Source: Alteromonadaceae bacterium (lineage in GTDB: Bacteria; Pseudomonadota; Gammaproteobacteria; Enterobacterales; Alteromonadaceae). From it: a DNA stretch of 39,994 nucleotides. Under the pieces are notes generated by a model. It had not been told where the DNA came from, made no database searches, and saw only the letters and a list, made by a program, of their open reading frames with translations. Shown here piece by piece: positions 22,577-31,141 of the stretch. Position 1 is the stretch's first letter. Every line of letters starts with the position of its first letter. The position numbers and the translations under genes are program-made. The DNA is taken from contig JALUXV010000478.1 of NCBI GenBank assembly GCA_027013165.1, positions 1-39,994 of the forward strand, written 5' to 3'.

Positions 22577-25276
22577 TTAATCCTGCGGTGTATCAAAGGG
22601 GTTGTTGTAATACTGCGCACCCACATCTAACCATTCGGCGATGGTCTTCAATTCAGCACGGTTCAGCAATCCGGCGTGTGAACCACCTGCCTCAAACTGA
22701 GCAAAGAATCGACTGCTCCTGTTAGCGCTGTTTGCACGCATGGCGGCACCTACTCTCACGTTAACCATAACGGGAATAGGGTTACCCTCTGGGTCTAATA
22801 TAAGCTCGCCATCTTCGTCCGTTTCAAAAATAGGATTGCCGTTGCCATCTAGCGCAGGAATAAGGCGGTCAAGCAGTACACCATCTACCACTTCAACTTC
22901 TAAATCAGAGAAGAGTAGCTCCCTGTAGCCCGTCAAATGCGCAGCATTGTCTAGTGAGGTTTGATTGGACAAATCAAGTTGAGCAGCAGGCACCTGCGTT
23001 ACACCATCGGCATCCATTGGGGAGTGGCAAGATACACAGGTGGTGTCACTGACAAGCTCACCAGCATCATCAAAAGTCGCTCGATTGACTTCAAAAATGG
23101 GTTGGATGTGGTCTGGATAATTCACCACAATTCTGCATAACGGCGTCCAGGTTTGTGCACAACTCTGTGAAATGGGAATAGCTGAACGCATATCGCCGTA
23201 GGCATAAGTAAACGAGGCCGAAACGTTGGTTGTTGCAGGGTCGGCCCAAATATCATCAAAAACGATGTCGGCGGTGACTGGTGCATTTCCGTTGATTCGA
23301 GTGCGAGTTTGCGCCATGGTTTCACCTAAGTCGGCGAACAAGGCAGGATTGGCGCCGGGGTGAGGCAAGCCAGTGGAAGGCGCACCAAAATTTATTGACG
23401 GATATTCGGCATCTAAACGCCCGTGGGGTTGGGTATTATTGTTCTGATGACATCCATTACATGTTTTTACTTCACCGGGTATCAGTTGTAACCAGTTATC
23501 ATGTCTTGACGAAATGCGCTTACCATTGGCATCGAGAAAATTAAGCGCAAATGGAATATTGGCAGGAATATCCAACATCACTGAGCCGTCAGGCTCAACT
23601 GTTCCGTAACCTACAATTTCCCGCATGAGTTGATTTCTAGACGGGCCAAAATCGCTACGTTCTAAATCGACAATATCCTCGTCGGGAATAGACACACTTT
23701 TCACCACGCGTACAAACCTTACAGGCCGCTGGTCTGCCGAAGTTAGCGATGGATTGGCCATTACTGTAAGGCCCTGGGCAGTAGTGTCCTCCCCTGCTAC
23801 GTCATATACGCTGCGAATATGTACACGCCCCAGCCCTTGGTTGGCCAAGTCTGCATCATAATTTTCACTCGCAGAGTAATCATTGGGGTATGCCCGAGAT
23901 TCCATCGAAACTAGTTCGGTGTAAGCCACGCCCTCTTGAGGTGTTGCTATAACTTGTTGGGTGTTGGTTTGCGGATCATAAATCCACAACCCATAGAGTA
24001 GAGGGGCAGCCTCAATACCGTCTGTACTTAGCAAAGTCTCGCTGCATGGCAAAATAGTGCGAACATCACCTTCATTTACCACCTGCTCTGGGTCATACAC
24101 TCGGCATTGACTCCATGCAAATAGCTGTCGCCCACTGCCATCAAACAAAGGGTATAGGGCGGCCACATAACCGCCGGGGGAAATATCGGCCTGAGTATCA
24201 ATATTGTCGAACAGTGCAGGCTGTTGCGCCGGGCCGGTTAAACTGCTGTTAGACGCTACTGGAGAGGTATTGTCAGTGTAGCTTTGAACGTCAATTCGAT
24301 AGAAATTGCCGCCTAGCGTGTTTCGCTCAAACTCTCGTACTGAAGACAATACCTGACCATCAGGCGTTAGTCGGCTTTGCACAAAATGAACGGTATCGTC
24401 GTTCAGTGAGTGGCTGTGGCGACCGTAAACTATCTCAAGTTCGCTGCCATCCGGGTTCATTTGATACAGGTGCATACCCTTGTCACCCGACGCTTGATCC
24501 CAGCGGGTAAACAATACCTTGCCGTTTGGCATGATGAGTGGATCTATATCGTGACTCTGATTGAACGATACCTGAGTAATATCGTTGCCGTTAGCGTCCA
24601 TCACATGAAGTACAGATGCGTAGGTATTTAGGCTTTCTTCAAGTGCTGAGTATTGTGCTTTACCCTCGTCGATAAGTATTGCTTGATTGGTACGTTGACG
24701 GGTGGAGCTGAACATGATGCGACCATCGGGTAAATAGACAGGCCCTGTGTCCTGTCCAGCTTCAGCTACGATGTCTGATTGAATAATACGGCGAAGCTCG
24801 TCGGCTTGAAGATTGTATTCCCAGATGTTCCAGGTAGGTTGTTCATCGTCATCTGCGTTTTCAATGTTAGGTGCACGCATTGCGAATAACAAACGATTAC
24901 CGTCGTACGACACTTCTACATCTTTCACGTCATATTGGGGAGAAACAGGGTTACCGTTATCGTCTGTTTGGCTATTGTCTTCATCGATAAACGCTCTGTC
25001 AGTGACGTTTATCTCAACACTGCTGACCGATGCACGGGCTTTGATATACAAACCAGCACCTGGGATAAATTGACTTGGCTCTCTGAGGTCAGTACTTACC
25101 ACAAGATTGTTTTCGTCAATGGGGAGCGTGCGCTTAACAAACGCAATGGGAATATCTTGAACCACGGGATCAGGTTCATCGCTGCTCTGTGACACGACGG
25201 TTTCACCGCATGCAGTAAGCAAGCTGACACTTACTGCAAGACTCAAAACCTCACGTGTGAACACATTATCTCTCAT
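22577..25276 (-). CDS. HzsA-like dihaem c-type cytochrome lipoprotein
   Basis: Exported lipoprotein of 899 residues (lipobox LLTAC, Cys23, then Gly: probably outer membrane). An N-terminal beta-propeller-like region (TolB/PD40-type repeats such as VYLPDGRIMFSSTRQ, LIMPNGKVLFTRWDQ, LTPDGQVLSSVRE) is followed by a C-terminal part with two c-haem sites, CNGCH (606-610) and CVSCH (747-751). This is the layout of the hydrazine synthase alpha subunit related family. The anammox enzyme needs partner subunits absent here, so hydrazine synthesis is not implied; surface or periplasmic redox chemistry is. It is the first gene of the 15-gene run, with AAGG before its ATG. Confidence 0.82.
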   Translation of the reverse strand: MRDNVFTREVLSLAVSVSLLTACGETVVSQSSDEPDPVVQDIPIAFVKRTLPIDENNLVVSTDLREPSQFIPGAGLYIKARASVSSVEINVTDRAFIDEDNSQTDDNGNPVSPQYDVKDVEVSYDGNRLLFAMRAPNIENADDDEQPTWNIWEYNLQADELRRIIQSDIVAEAGQDTGPVYLPDGRIMFSSTRQRTNQAILIDEGKAQYSALEESLNTYASVLHVMDANGNDITQVSFNQSHDIDPLIMPNGKVLFTRWDQASGDKGMHLYQMNPDGSELEIVYGRHSHSLNDDTVHFVQSRLTPDGQVLSSVREFERNTLGGNFYRIDVQSYTDNTSPVASNSSLTGPAQQPALFDNIDTQADISPGGYVAALYPLFDGSGRQLFAWSQCRVYDPEQVVNEGDVRTILPCSETLLSTDGIEAAPLLYGLWIYDPQTNTQQVIATPQEGVAYTELVSMESRAYPNDYSASENYDADLANQGLGRVHIRSVYDVAGEDTTAQGLTVMANPSLTSADQRPVRFVRVVKSVSIPDEDIVDLERSDFGPSRNQLMREIVGYGTVEPDGSVMLDIPANIPFALNFLDANGKRISSRHDNWLQLIPGEVKTCNGCHQNNNTQPHGRLDAEYPSINFGAPSTGLPHPGANPALFADLGETMAQTRTRINGNAPVTADIVFDDIWADPATTNVSASFTYAYGDMRSAIPISQSCAQTWTPLCRIVVNYPDHIQPIFEVNRATFDDAGELVSDTTCVSCHSPMDADGVTQVPAAQLDLSNQTSLDNAAHLTGYRELLFSDLEVEVVDGVLLDRLIPALDGNGNPIFETDEDGELILDPEGNPIPVMVNVRVGAAMRANSANRSSRFFAQFEAGGSHAGLLNRAELKTIAEWLDVGAQYYNNPFDTPQD

Positions 25277-25719
25277 ACGATTACCTTCACGTACTACTCT
25301 ACCGTTGATTGCTCTTTCAGCATTTCACCGTGAAGACGATGGAACAAGATTCAAACCTATAAAAAGGTATTTCAAAAAATACCCTTTAAAACTTCAATTA
25401 AATATTGTTTAAATTAATACGTAGTGTTGAGTGTGGCTAACAGGATACTTTTGGGTTGGTAAAAATGTAATCCAAAGTGATAGGACAAGAAAAATTGCTG
25501 AAATAACAATCAAAAATGCTAGTTAGCATAAAACACTCCTTTTCCGAGCGACAATCTTGTCTAAAAAACAGGCTTAGTTTGACATCCAATTGATACAAAT
25601 TTAATTGAATACCTCACCACTTAGTTATTAATTTAAACACCTATTATACGTAGAGACTATTTACGCACTAAAACCCCACTGCTTTCATAGTAAAAGTGCT
25701 GTAAATAGGAATATAGACC
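25277..25719. promoter_or_regulatory. Divergent promoter region of the two envelope operons
   Basis: These 443 bases are AT-rich and without a gene. They hold the 14-base palindrome ATGCTAGTTAGCAT (25515-25528), GACAATCTTGTC (25549-25560), and a hairpin GGTATTT/AAATACC (25366-25372, 25377-25383) about 90 bases before the minus-strand operon. On the plus strand a perfect TTGACA (25579-25584) lacks a good -10 at 17 bases, and TATTAT/TATACG near 25643 may be a -10. The palindromes are possible operators. Confidence 0.5.
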
Positions 25720-26991
25720 GTGAAAAAATACGTTCCCCCCACCGCAAAGCCAGATGAATTAAGCAATAAAGCCTTGTACTACAAAGAAAAATGCAAGAAA
25801 ACGCTAGTAGTATCAATTTGCTTATCAATGTTATTAGTTTCATACGCTTACGCCGGTTCAAGGGAGCAAGCAGCTCGTATACATGAGCGACTTGTGGGGG
25901 TACCAGCAACGGCAGACGTACTCGCCACTATGCAAAATCACATTGAAGAGGGTAATCCTACAGAAGCAGCTTACGTTGCTATGAATACACCCTCTTTTTA
26001 CAACGTAACGCTAAAAACCTGGGTCACGCCTTGGACAAACGAAGCCGCCGATAAGTTCGCTCCACTGAACGATTACGTGGCTACAGTAATCGGTATGGTA
26101 AGAGACGATGTGGATTTTAGAGAGGTGCTCTCTGGCGATATTTTGTATGTGGGTGACGCCAGCTTAAATATTCCGTCTTACAGCAACAGCAACAACGATC
26201 ATTACCTAAGTATGGAAAATTCAGGGACTGATTTATACGCCAACCTGGTTCGCCGCGAACAGTCTACCATTACGGGGCTACCTTCCGTGGCTACAGCAGG
26301 CGTAATGACCACTCGCGCTGCCGCCAAAGCCTTTTTCAAAGATGGCACCAACCGCGCTATGTTCCGATTTACTCTGATAAATCACATGTGCACCGACCTT
26401 GAAGGGGTGGCGGATATTACTCGTCCACCTGACCGCATTCGTCAAGACGTGAGTCGCAGTCCCGGTGGAGATAGTCGGCTGTTTCACAACAACTGTGTAA
26501 GTTGTCACTCGGGTATGGACCCTCTTGCTCAAGCTTTTGCTTATTACAACTATAACTACAATGCCGACAATGATCCCGAAGGTGACAATGGGGCAATAGT
26601 CTACAACGAAGAAGGTCAAGTTGACCCCGTTACTGGGTCGCGGGTTCAAGAGAAATATCGCATCAACGCCAACAACTTTGTGCATGGATTTATTACCCAA
26701 AGCGACCGCTGGGACAACTATTGGCGCAACGGCCCCAATTACAATTTGGGCTGGTCTGAGGCACTTGATGGCTTTGGTTTTGGCGCAAAATCCATGGGAC
26801 AAGAGCTTGCCAACAGTGAGCAGTTTGCCACGTGTCAGGTGACCAAGGTGTTTGAAGAAATATGCTTACGTACACCACAAGACAGCGCAGATCACTCTGA
26901 GATTGACACCATAACCTCACAATTCATCTCGTCGGGTTATCAGATGAAGACAGTCTTCGCACACACAGCGAATTACTGTAAGGGAGAATAA
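25720..26991 (+). CDS. Exported monohaem protein of unknown function
   Basis: 423 residues with a rather long basic N-region before a signal segment (TLVVSICLSMLLVSYAYA, about 29-46). The body is mainly polar; one c-haem site CVSCH lies at 259-263 in RLFHNNCVSCHSGMDPLAQAF. This block (a haem site followed by GMDPLA) resembles the DUF1588/DUF1585-type proteins of the planctomycete-like cytochrome group, but I am not sure of the family. Other conserved-looking Cys (MCTDLEG, FATCQV, ANYCKGE) could form disulfides. The start is GTG, with AGGA about nine bases upstream. It is first in a three-gene operon, two bases before the next gene. Confidence 0.78.
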   Translation: MKKYVPPTAKPDELSNKALYYKEKCKKTLVVSICLSMLLVSYAYAGSREQAARIHERLVGVPATADVLATMQNHIEEGNPTEAAYVAMNTPSFYNVTLKTWVTPWTNEAADKFAPLNDYVATVIGMVRDDVDFREVLSGDILYVGDASLNIPSYSNSNNDHYLSMENSGTDLYANLVRREQSTITGLPSVATAGVMTTRAAAKAFFKDGTNRAMFRFTLINHMCTDLEGVADITRPPDRIRQDVSRSPGGDSRLFHNNCVSCHSGMDPLAQAFAYYNYNYNADNDPEGDNGAIVYNEEGQVDPVTGSRVQEKYRINANNFVHGFITQSDRWDNYWRNGPNYNLGWSEALDGFGFGAKSMGQELANSEQFATCQVTKVFEEICLRTPQDSADHSEIDTITSQFISSGYQMKTVFAHTANYCKGE

Positions 26992-26993
26992 CC

Positions 26994-29477
26994 ATGACCA
27001 AGCCATTCACCTTACCAACATCAATATACAAATATATTCCAATAAGCTTGGTTATTCTGTCACTTGTGGGGTGTGGTGGTAGCGAAACAGAAGCAACTCC
27101 CACACCACTTCCACCTCCTGCTGAGCAACCCGTTGTAAACTATTCGGGCCCTGTCGCTAGCACTGACGATGTGTCTAACTTTAAACGCGCGCTGTGGGAC
27201 AATATGGCAACGGCTGAACGTTGCGGCGCGTGTCATGTGCAAGAGTCTCAGTCCCCTACTTTTGCACGAAATGATGACATAAATTTAGCCTATGCGGACA
27301 CCGGCAGCTTAGTTAACCTTAATCAGCCCGGTGAGTCTCGTTTAGTCACTAAAGTTGCTGGAGGTCATAACTGTTGGCTAACGAGTGACAGTGCCTGCGC
27401 GGATATCATGACAACTTGGATCAGTGACTGGGCCGGTCAATCAAACCAACAAAATCAAGCAACTGAAATTGAGCTTCAAGCACCGCAGTCTAAATTGCCC
27501 GGTGCTACGCGAAACTTTCCTGACAGCACAGCCGAGTTTGAAAGCACAATATATCCTTTACTCCAGACCTATTGTGCGAGTTGCCACACCAACAGTGCCA
27601 CTATACCTATCTCACCATTCTTTGCGTCGAGTGATATCTCCGAGGCTTATGAAGCGTCTAAAGATCGCATCAACCTAGACCAACCACAAGACTCTCGATT
27701 TGTTGTTAGGGTACGTGACCAATTTCACAATTGTTGGACAGACTGCTCCCAAGATGGCTTAGCCCTTGAGCAAGCCATTGCAGAAATGGCCGCCAATATA
27801 GATGTGACTGAATTAGATGCCAGTTTGGTCAACTCTGATGCTCTAACACTCTTCGACGGTACACTGGCGAGCGGTGGTGGACGCTTTGAACAGAATGTGA
27901 TTGCAAAATGGGAGTTCAAGACAGGTTCGGGTAATACGGCATTTGACACCTCAGGTGTGGACCCTGCCCTTGATTTGACCCTATCAGGAACCTACGACTG
28001 GGTAGGAGGATACGGTATTCAATTGAGTAACGGCAAAGCGCAGGGCAGCACCACCAACAGTAGTAAGCTATACAATCTTATCTTAGGCAGTGGAGAATTT
28101 GCTATTGAAGCCTGGGTGGCCCCAGCTAATGTTACACAAGAAGGTCCTGCGAGAATCGTGAGCTATTCAGGTGGGCGAGACCGCCGAAACTTCACGCTCG
28201 GACAGACCCTTTACAACTACGACTTTTTACTGCGTTCGGAAAATACCGACGTTAATGGTGAGCCAGCACTATCAACCGCTGACGCCGATGAAGACTTGCA
28301 AGCAGCCCTGCAACATGTAGTAGTTAACTACGATAGTAGCAATGGTCGCGCCATTTACGTGAACGGCGAATTCACCGGTGATAATGATGATACAGAGGGT
28401 GGAAACTTACTCGATTGGGATGACAGTTTTGCCTTTGTACTGGGCAATGAGGTGTCGGGAAATGTTCCTTGGGCGGGCATCATTCGTATGGTTGCGGTTC
28501 ACAACCGCACACTAAGCACTGACGAAATTGCGCAGAATTTTGACGCGGGTGTTGGGCAACAATACTTCTTACTATTTGGTATTAGTGAACTCATTGACGT
28601 ACCTCAAGCCTATGTAGTGTTTAATGTTAGTCAGTTTGACACCTACAGTTATCTGTTTTCAGAGCCGTTTTTTGTATCATTGGACAGTGGTGCGAGCATT
28701 CCAGACATTCCTCTGCAAGGGATCCGCATCGGCATTAATGGGCGTGAGTCTTATGCCGGCCAGGTTTTCTCCACGTTAGATACACAAATCTCCGCTGCCA
28801 ACTATGTTGCCCCATCAGGAATGGCATTGTCGCGTCAGGGCACTATTATTCCGGTAGAGAAAGGGCCGGAACAAGACGAGTTTTTCCTTACCTTTGAACG
28901 TTTAGGTGATAATACCGATGTACGGGTTGAAGCCCTGCCACCAGCGCCTGCTGCTCCGGCAGACTTAGCACCCCAGTCTGATATAGGTACTAAACATTTT
29001 GCGCAAATTAATGCGTCTATGTCGGCAATGACATCAGTACCCGCTAACACACCTGCTGTGGCAACAACGTTCACAGACTTGAAGCAACAGCTTCCTTCGG
29101 TGGATGACATCACCAGTTTTGTCGCCGCTAATCAAATGGCAGTGACTCAACTAGCAATCCGCTACTGTGATACGTTGTTGGAAACATCAAATTTACGGGA
29201 AGGCTACTTCCCTGATTTTGATTTTTCTCAACCCGCGAATGTAGCCTTCAATGGCACTGCAAGAAATCACATTATCGACCCCATAATCACCAATATGTTA
29301 GGCACCAACATTGGAAGTCAGGCGAATGAAAGTGAGGTTAGAAGCGAAGTAAACGCGCTTATCGACCGCCTCACCACATGCTCAGATTCAACCCAGTGTA
29401 ACGCGGACTATTCCCGAACCGTTGCCAAAGCCAGTTGCGCCGCAGTGTTGGGCAGTGCATCAATGCTGATAAAGTAG
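26994..29477 (+). CDS. Dihaem lipoprotein with LamG-like domain
   Basis: Exported lipoprotein of 827 residues (lipobox LVGC, Cys27, then Gly-Gly). Two similar N-terminal modules each begin with a c-haem site, CGACH (77-81) and CASCH (194-198). Both continue with a shared pattern: F.., D-I-x-x-A-Y, (V/I)NL(N/D)QP, SR(L/F)V, HNCW. A concanavalin/LamG-like region follows at about 300-510 (FAIEAWVAPANVTQEGPARIVSYSGGRDRRNFTLG, AIYVNGEFTGDNDD). The C-terminal 300 residues are less recognisable, with four Cys in the last 45 residues. LamG domains often bind sugars or proteins, so a surface cytochrome with a binding domain is plausible. GGGAG precedes the ATG. Confidence 0.82.
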   Translation: MTKPFTLPTSIYKYIPISLVILSLVGCGGSETEATPTPLPPPAEQPVVNYSGPVASTDDVSNFKRALWDNMATAERCGACHVQESQSPTFARNDDINLAYADTGSLVNLNQPGESRLVTKVAGGHNCWLTSDSACADIMTTWISDWAGQSNQQNQATEIELQAPQSKLPGATRNFPDSTAEFESTIYPLLQTYCASCHTNSATIPISPFFASSDISEAYEASKDRINLDQPQDSRFVVRVRDQFHNCWTDCSQDGLALEQAIAEMAANIDVTELDASLVNSDALTLFDGTLASGGGRFEQNVIAKWEFKTGSGNTAFDTSGVDPALDLTLSGTYDWVGGYGIQLSNGKAQGSTTNSSKLYNLILGSGEFAIEAWVAPANVTQEGPARIVSYSGGRDRRNFTLGQTLYNYDFLLRSENTDVNGEPALSTADADEDLQAALQHVVVNYDSSNGRAIYVNGEFTGDNDDTEGGNLLDWDDSFAFVLGNEVSGNVPWAGIIRMVAVHNRTLSTDEIAQNFDAGVGQQYFLLFGISELIDVPQAYVVFNVSQFDTYSYLFSEPFFVSLDSGASIPDIPLQGIRIGINGRESYAGQVFSTLDTQISAANYVAPSGMALSRQGTIIPVEKGPEQDEFFLTFERLGDNTDVRVEALPPAPAAPADLAPQSDIGTKHFAQINASMSAMTSVPANTPAVATTFTDLKQQLPSVDDITSFVAANQMAVTQLAIRYCDTLLETSNLREGYFPDFDFSQPANVAFNGTARNHIIDPIITNMLGTNIGSQANESEVRSEVNALIDRLTTCSDSTQCNADYSRTVAKASCAAVLGSASMLIK

Positions 29478-29487
29478 GAGTATCACC

Positions 29488-31107
29488 ATGTCAAAACTCA
29501 CTTCACACTTTTTTAAGAAGCGCCCTAAACAAGCCAAAAGCGCTGATGCTCCTTTATTTCACAACGACCATAGCCGCCCCGTTACTCGGCGAGAGTTTAT
29601 TGCGCAGGGCTTTTGTACAGGTGCAGCCGCGGTAATGGGGGGATCTGCACTCAGTCTATTTGCTAATCCAAAAAGTGCCCATGCGGCGCTATCTCCTGAC
29701 TTAGAAGCACTTAAAGCTCAGTGTGGCATTGCGTCACAAGGGGCCGGCAAGATCCCGTTTATCACCTTTGACCTAGCGGGTGGCGCAAATATGGCAGGTT
29801 CAAATGTATTGGTGGGTGGTCGCGGCGGGCAGCTAGATTTTTTGAGTACCGCGGGGTACAGCCGACAAGGCTTGCCAGGAGACATGGTACCATCAATTGC
29901 CAACCCTGATACTGGGCTGTCTGACTTTGTTAACAACGAACTGGGGTTGTCATTTCACAGTGACAGCGCCATGCTACAGGGCATTTTGGACAAAGTGAGC
30001 ACGACTAACCGGGCAAATATTAATGGAGCAGTTATTCCTGCTCGCTCAGAAAATGACACAGGTAATAACCCACATAACCCAATGTATGGCATCAATCGCG
30101 TGGGTGCCGATGGTTCGCTACTCTCATTAATTGGGTCGAGAAACAGCGATTCTGGCGGTAACTCCATGGCACCTGCAAGCATGATAGACTCAGCAGTGCG
30201 CCCCACAAAAATTGACCGTCCGTCGGACGTTACTGGCCTAGTGGATACCGGCGATTTGGTAGGGTTGCTCAGTCAAGACGACTCAGTGGCTGTCATGGAA
30301 TCTATTCAACGTATCAGTGATATGAAGTTGAATAACGTAAACACCAATATATCGACTGACGAGATCGTCAAGGATATGGTTCGTTGTGGCTATGTGAAAA
30401 GTGCTGATATCACTGACCGCTTTGGAGACCCCACCACCCTCGACCCAAACATTGACCCGAATATTGTGGGTGATGCAGGTATCTTCACCGAAGAAGAATT
30501 TAATAGTGATGGCGAGTTTAGAAAAACAGCATCTGTAATAAAGTTGGTTATCAACGGTTACGCTGGCGCAGGTACAGTCACTATGGGCGGGTATGATTAC
30601 CATGATGGCAGCAGAGCCACCGGCGAGGTTAGAGATAGACGCGCGGGCCGCTGTATTGGTGCGTGTCTAGAATATGCCGCTCGTGTAGGCATGCCTATTA
30701 TGCTTTATGTATGCAGTGATGGCTCCGTGTTTAGCAACGGGATGATCGACGACTCTGAGAATGGTCGGGGTAAAGGGGTATGGACGGGCGATAATTCATC
30801 TACCTCAGCATCCTTCTTTTTAGTCTATAACCCAGGCGGTACACCGCAGCTTATTGGTGCTACCCCCGAAACACAGGCTCAACATCAGCAACTTGGTTTT
30901 ATGCGCAGTGATGGCGCTGTAGAAACCGGCTCTACACCCGCGGCAAACAACGTCAACTTGCTGGTAGAAACCGTCATCTTAAATTATTTGGCACTTCACG
31001 GTGAGCAAGGACAATTTGCCCAGTACTTCCCCAATCACGGACTGGGCAATACGAGTTTGATGGACAGCTTGATTGCGTTTGAGCCAATTGTGTCGGGAGT
31101 GATTTAG
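29488..31107 (+). CDS. Tat-exported DUF1501-like protein
   Basis: 539 residues. A twin-arginine signal is clear: TRREFIAQGF with Arg34-Arg35, a hydrophobic stretch, then a probable cleavage after SAHA near residue 67. The mature start (FITFDLAGGANMAGSNVLVGGRGGQLDFLSTAGY) and later GYDYHDGSRATGEVRDRRAGRCIG and GNNPHNPMYGINR resemble DUF1501 proteins, which have an alkaline phosphatase/sulfatase-like fold. The family assignment is moderate. Tat export implies folding or cofactor loading before transport. It is the last gene of the plus operon, 10 bases after the LamG cytochrome gene, with AGGAG before ATG. DUF1501 proteins are often paired with haem-domain proteins, as here. Confidence 0.78.
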   Translation: MSKLTSHFFKKRPKQAKSADAPLFHNDHSRPVTRREFIAQGFCTGAAAVMGGSALSLFANPKSAHAALSPDLEALKAQCGIASQGAGKIPFITFDLAGGANMAGSNVLVGGRGGQLDFLSTAGYSRQGLPGDMVPSIANPDTGLSDFVNNELGLSFHSDSAMLQGILDKVSTTNRANINGAVIPARSENDTGNNPHNPMYGINRVGADGSLLSLIGSRNSDSGGNSMAPASMIDSAVRPTKIDRPSDVTGLVDTGDLVGLLSQDDSVAVMESIQRISDMKLNNVNTNISTDEIVKDMVRCGYVKSADITDRFGDPTTLDPNIDPNIVGDAGIFTEEEFNSDGEFRKTASVIKLVINGYAGAGTVTMGGYDYHDGSRATGEVRDRRAGRCIGACLEYAARVGMPIMLYVCSDGSVFSNGMIDDSENGRGKGVWTGDNSSTSASFFLVYNPGGTPQLIGATPETQAQHQQLGFMRSDGAVETGSTPAANNVNLLVETVILNYLALHGEQGQFAQYFPNHGLGNTSLMDSLIAFEPIVSGVI

Positions 31108-31141
31108 TAAAGACATTGGCGGTTTACCTAAGGGGTATTGA

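Noticed and set aside
22577-25276. True hydrazine synthase and an anammox-like pathway
   Set aside because: Only an HzsA-like protein is present; no HzsB/HzsC, hydrazine dehydrogenase or nitrite reductase genes are in the window, and the setting is an Alteromonas-like chromosome.
26278-26802. Long minus-strand frame opposite the monohaem gene
   Set aside because: It is an antisense frame of a clear haem protein gene, with no ribosome site and no recognisable features.
28660-28720. Second flavinylation motif (DSGAS) in the LamG lipoprotein
   Set aside because: The Asp is directly before SGAS instead of three residues before the Ser-Gly, so the Dxx(S/T)GA(T/S) spacing is not met.
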